Source of the DNA: CAZGSV01 sp964528605
GTDB lineage: Bacteria > Armatimonadota > Zipacnadia > CAZGSV01
NCBI GenBank assembly: GCA_964528605.1
Contig: CAZGSV010000074.1
Location: forward strand, 1-16,270
Length of the DNA: 16,270 bases
Direction: 5' to 3'
Shown here: in pieces, positions 13,368 to 16,270 of the stretch
Numbering within the stretch: position 1 is the stretch's first letter
Layout: every line of letters starts with the position of its first letter
Made by a program: the position numbers and the translations under genes
Notes under the pieces: generated by a model
What the model was told of the DNA's origin: nothing
Database searches by the model: none
Seen by the model: the letters and a program-made list of their open reading frames with translations, nothing else

Positions 13368-16091
13368 CTAGAATCCGGCTGACAGACTCAGACTCAACAG
13401 GTTGGCTATGTAGTCGCCGCCGCCGTAGCCCGTCTCGCGCAGCGAGTCGTAGCGCACGTGACGCAGGTTGGCGTTGGCGCTCAGGAACTCGTTCAGGCGA
13501 TAGGAATACGTGGTCAGCAGGGTCAGTCGCTTGCTGTCATCGAAGGCGCCGGCCACGGATTGGAACTGGAGGTTGCTCGAGAGGCTGGTGCGTTCGGCGA
13601 GGCGCCGGTGGCCCCCCAGGCCCATGGTCAGCATGCGCGTGGAGGCGGAATCGCCTGCCCCCCCCGTAGCGCTCAGCATGTACTGGCAAGAGAGCGTGTA
13701 CTGCTCCGCCGGCTGGGGCTTGTAGTCGAGCGACAGCAGCGCCAACTGCGTGTTGAGGGTGGTGGCTGTCTGCGACAGGTAGCGCAGCGACTGCCGCTGC
13801 AGGCTGAGGTTTGCCCCCAGGCTCGAGCTCAGGTAGGTGCGCAGGTAGAGGTTGATGTCGTGCGACTTGCTGTCGGCGCGATAGCCGGTGCTGCCTCCGC
13901 GGTACGATTGCTGGCCCAGGTCGAGGCCAACGGCGTAGCGGCCGCCTGAGGAGGCGTAGTTGAGAGAGAGTCCGGTGCGGTCGTTACTGTACCCTGGCTG
14001 TGCCGTGGACTGGTCATCCTCGGTCTGGGCCGTTGCAGCGTTGTTACCCGCGGTGCCGCTCAGCGAGGACGCCAATCCCCCGCGCGATCTGGACAGGTTG
14101 TGCGTCAAGACCAGACCCAAGCCGGGGCTGGGATTCCAGGTAGCGGACATGTCCACGGTGCTGCCGCGCCGCCCCGGCTGCGTCGCCGTGGCCGCGGTCG
14201 CGCTGTTGGAGCAGCCGATGGACAGGCTCCCACTGGATGAAGGAAGGTACGAAAGCGAAGCGTTCGCCCCGTAGGTGACTAAGGGGTCTCGCCCCGGCGT
14301 CGTCTGCGCGGCCTCGCCCAAGGCGCTGAAGCCCTGCTTGTTGCGGCTCAGGCTCAAGGACCCCGACAAGGCGCCCAGCCTGTGGCTGACCCTGAGCGCG
14401 TCAGAGACGTAGGTGGCCCCGGAGTTGGTCCCCTGGTTGCTCATGATGCTGCGCGAGAGGCTGACCTGGGGCGCATTGGGGAAAGAGGTCCTGGCGCCGA
14501 ATGTCTTCTGATCAGTAAGCACGGAGTACCCCGTGGTAGTGCCGGTGTCGTATCCGCTTCCGGCGCCCCCGACGGAGCCGAAGTAGAGCCCGGTGGAGGT
14601 TTGTTGGCGCCGCCAGTCGAAGTTGGTGCTCACGAACTCGTGCGCCCGGTAGTCCGCGCCCAGGCTGAAGCCGCGCGCCTGCTGCTGGAAGCCCACCCCC
14701 TCGATCTGCGAGAAGGTGGGCTCGGTGTCCTCGTAGCGGCCATGCAGGTTTAGCCTGCTGTCGAGCAGCGCGCTGCTTGCCTCGAGCGAAAGGGCGGTGC
14801 CCGCGGGGCCGCCCTGGCTGTCACTGGCTGCGAGCGCCAGGCGCACATTCGTGTTGGCGACGGGAGTCCATTTCGCCGTAAGTCCTACCAGGTGCTTGTC
14901 GCCCCCTGCCCCCCCGCCGTCGGTCAACTGGTAGTACTCGACCACGACCAGGGCGCCGGGCGGTATCGGGCTAGTGAACTGGAGGTAGCCGGAGTTGGGG
15001 CTGAAGAGATAGTCCACGCCCTCGATCTTGAGCGCGCCGTCAACGTAGACCAGGACCGGCTTGCCGGTGTCCACGGGGTTGTAGGACAGCTGGAAGGGCC
15101 CGGGCGAACCGGCGCCCATGAACTCCTCTCGCCGCATCACCGAGCCGGGCGAGGAGGAGGGCTGGTAGTCGCTCTGCTGTGTGAGGTAGGCGGCCTCGAA
15201 TGAGAGCCCCTCGCCGGCCGCGATGGTGCTGCGCAGGCCGTAGATCATCCCCGAGCCGCCGCCCCCGCCGGCCTGCTCGTAAGAGACGGATATGGTGGAG
15301 GTCGAGGGGATCATGGTGGTCTTGGGGTTGCCGCCGAAACTGACCTCGAAGGTGAGCCAGCCGCCGTAGTAGTCAATGACGTAGTCCTGGCCGCGCACCA
15401 TGCGCTGCTCGTCCACTTTGACTACTTCGCTGCCGTCCACAATGGGGGTATAGCGCAGGTGGTAGGGGCCGGGAGAGTCCTGCCCGGCAAAAGCCTCGCG
15501 GCGCACCTGTCCCTTGACCTTGGAGGCGAACAGGGAGTACTGCAGGCGCTGGTCGCGGCTGCCGCCCTCCACCCCCAGGCCCCAGAGTTGCTTCCTGAAG
15601 GACATGAACTCGTTGGCGCCCATTTGCGCCTGCACGCGGCCGTAAGAGATCTGCGCCGGCCCCGCGTCGAACATGACGGAGAAGTCGTTGCGGCTGGGGC
15701 CGAACGGCCCCTGGCTGATGGTGGCGTCAATCCGGACCTGGTCTAGGGCCCAACCGCTCACCGTCAACTGCGCCTCGGAGGAAACCGGCTTGGTGTCCCA
15801 GTACTGGTTGCCGTAGGCCGACGCTCCTGGGCCGCTTACGGCATTGGCTCGGTAGCAAAGCGAGCCACGCCCGCTCAGGGTCAGGCTGCGGTTGTCGTCG
15901 CCCTTGCGCAGCACCACGCCGCCGCCATAGACGCTGCGGGGAGCGGCGTAGGCATCCCACCCCGGCAGCGAGACCTCGGTCTGCTGCGCGCCCGCCTGCG
16001 GGCACCAGCAGAGCACCAGCGACAGGGCCGCCAAGGCCAGGCCCCCCGCGATAGCCGCTCGGCGCCGCGACGTCCGCCTAGGCATCTTCAT
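13368..16091 (-). CDS. Large exported outer-membrane beta-barrel protein with two tandem VDG-type beta domains
   Basis: The 907-aa protein starts at ATG 16091 (ATG 16085 is equally possible). It has an Arg-rich signal peptide (1-35, cleavage at AGA/QQ). Residues 197-310 and 320-415 are tandem repeats: RRE.F.G..SPGP..L.Y.P, then V.VD.......G.DY, then G.L.F, then V.Y.Q. RRE and SPGP each recur at exactly 123 residues (197/320 and 206/329). A Gly-rich linker follows each unit (274-279, 392-397). From about 400 to the end the sequence is a long series of alternating beta strands with Ser/Gly/Asn turns. It finishes NLLSLSLSAGF, the C-terminal Phe pattern recognised by the BAM machinery. No named family is recognised. 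It overlaps the upstream partial gene by 14 bp, indicating translational coupling, and precedes ftsK by 104 bp. A channel, adhesin or surface-scaffold role is only inference. Confidence 0.85.
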   Translation of the reverse strand: MKMPRRTSRRRAAIAGGLALAALSLVLCWCPQAGAQQTEVSLPGWDAYAAPRSVYGGGVVLRKGDDNRSLTLSGRGSLCYRANAVSGPGASAYGNQYWDTKPVSSEAQLTVSGWALDQVRIDATISQGPFGPSRNDFSVMFDAGPAQISYGRVQAQMGANEFMSFRKQLWGLGVEGGSRDQRLQYSLFASKVKGQVRREAFAGQDSPGPYHLRYTPIVDGSEVVKVDEQRMVRGQDYVIDYYGGWLTFEVSFGGNPKTTMIPSTSTISVSYEQAGGGGGSGMIYGLRSTIAAGEGLSFEAAYLTQQSDYQPSSSPGSVMRREEFMGAGSPGPFQLSYNPVDTGKPVLVYVDGALKIEGVDYLFSPNSGYLQFTSPIPPGALVVVEYYQLTDGGGAGGDKHLVGLTAKWTPVANTNVRLALAASDSQGGPAGTALSLEASSALLDSRLNLHGRYEDTEPTFSQIEGVGFQQQARGFSLGADYRAHEFVSTNFDWRRQQTSTGLYFGSVGGAGSGYDTGTTTGYSVLTDQKTFGARTSFPNAPQVSLSRSIMSNQGTNSGATYVSDALRVSHRLGALSGSLSLSRNKQGFSALGEAAQTTPGRDPLVTYGANASLSYLPSSSGSLSIGCSNSATAATATQPGRRGSTVDMSATWNPSPGLGLVLTHNLSRSRGGLASSLSGTAGNNAATAQTEDDQSTAQPGYSNDRTGLSLNYASSGGRYAVGLDLGQQSYRGGSTGYRADSKSHDINLYLRTYLSSSLGANLSLQRQSLRYLSQTATTLNTQLALLSLDYKPQPAEQYTLSCQYMLSATGGAGDSASTRMLTMGLGGHRRLAERTSLSSNLQFQSVAGAFDDSKRLTLLTTYSYRLNEFLSANANLRHVRYDSLRETGYGGGDYIANLLSLSLSAGF

Positions 16092-16270
16092 CCCCACCCG
16101 CGGACGCCGAGCGCTCACTCGAGCGCGCCGCCTCGGCCGCCGGCTCAGCGTGTCCGATTCGCAGTAGCAGTTCCACGTTGCGTCTGGCCAGGTCCTTCCA
16201 GCGCGGCAATGCGTCGAGCAGCGCCGCGCGCACTCGCACTCGCTCCCGCCACAACGCACTCACGGCCGCC
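16078..16270 (-). CDS. C-terminal fragment of an unrecognised gene, upstream and overlapping
   Basis: The frame is open from the right edge to TAG at 16080-16078, giving at least 63 residues. It contains an amphipathic helical stretch (WRERVRVRAALLDALPRWK) followed by NVELLLRIG and an acidic, Ala/Ser-rich tail ending SAGGDEDA. The stop lies inside the start region of the barrel gene (ATGCCTAG). A GTG at 16263 could be an internal or true start, but only seven bases of upstream sequence are available. No family is recognised. The tight overlap suggests that it is co-translated with the barrel protein. Confidence 0.5.
   Translation of the reverse strand, partial: AAVSALWRERVRVRAALLDALPRWKDLARRNVELLLRIGHAEPAAEAARSSERSASAGGDEDA

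Noticed and set aside
16002..16010. Lipoprotein signal in the 907-aa barrel protein
   Set aside because: The cysteines at 28 and 30 are preceded by Leu-Val-Leu and Trp rather than a small-residue lipobox; a standard AGA/QQ cleavage site follows.

Overview
The window is high-GC bacterial chromosome, roughly two-thirds G+C by eye, from a didermic (outer-membrane) lineage. It carries two large signal-peptide proteins with beta-barrel-like sequence, and one of them ends in the C-terminal Phe pattern of BAM-assembled barrels. It also carries housekeeping genes (tgt, rimO, ftsK/spoIIIE), an RDD/SpoIIM-like membrane pair, a ZAS anti-sigma factor and a phosphodiester-glycosidase protein. This mixture, with leaderless-type starts and dispersed GC palindromes, would suit Armatimonadota or a neighbouring uncultured phylum. 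That is an inference from gene content and was not tested by phylogeny. A 10-N gap at 6586-6595 marks it as a scaffolded, probably metagenomic, assembly.

Left block, minus strand: the RDD membrane protein (4895-4104) is followed by a 292-bp leader with an 11-bp inverted repeat. Next come a transmembrane anti-sigma factor with two tandem zinc-binding ZAS units (3811-2597) and then, 56 bp on, a large exported beta-rich protein that runs off the left edge (2540-1). No sigma factor gene lies beside the anti-sigma gene. Centre: the SpoIIM-family gene (4933-5919, +) diverges from the RDD gene across one small AT-rich patch that reads as an extended -10 element on both strands. It converges by 16 bp onto a secreted NAGPA-type protein (8057-5904, -). 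The divergent tgt gene (8174-9337, +) converges on rimO.

Right block, minus strand: a partial gene at the right edge overlaps the start of a 907-aa exported beta-barrel protein (16091-13368). This is followed by ftsK/spoIIIE (13263-10885), a spacer made of short palindromes and heptamer repeats, and rimO (10736-9351).

No mobile element, CRISPR array, tRNA, rRNA or recognisable defence system was seen. The features most worth a second look are: (1) the two surface proteins, which share a small VDG-type beta domain that is duplicated at exactly 123 residues in one of them; (2) the anti-sigma factor, whose two halves are in exact 82-residue register; (3) repeated leaderless-type promoter/start geometry at four genes, together with a symmetric bidirectional -10; (4) palindromic DNA read in frame inside rimO; and (5) a cluster of CTAG tetramers at the tgt/rimO junction that supplies stops in all six frames.
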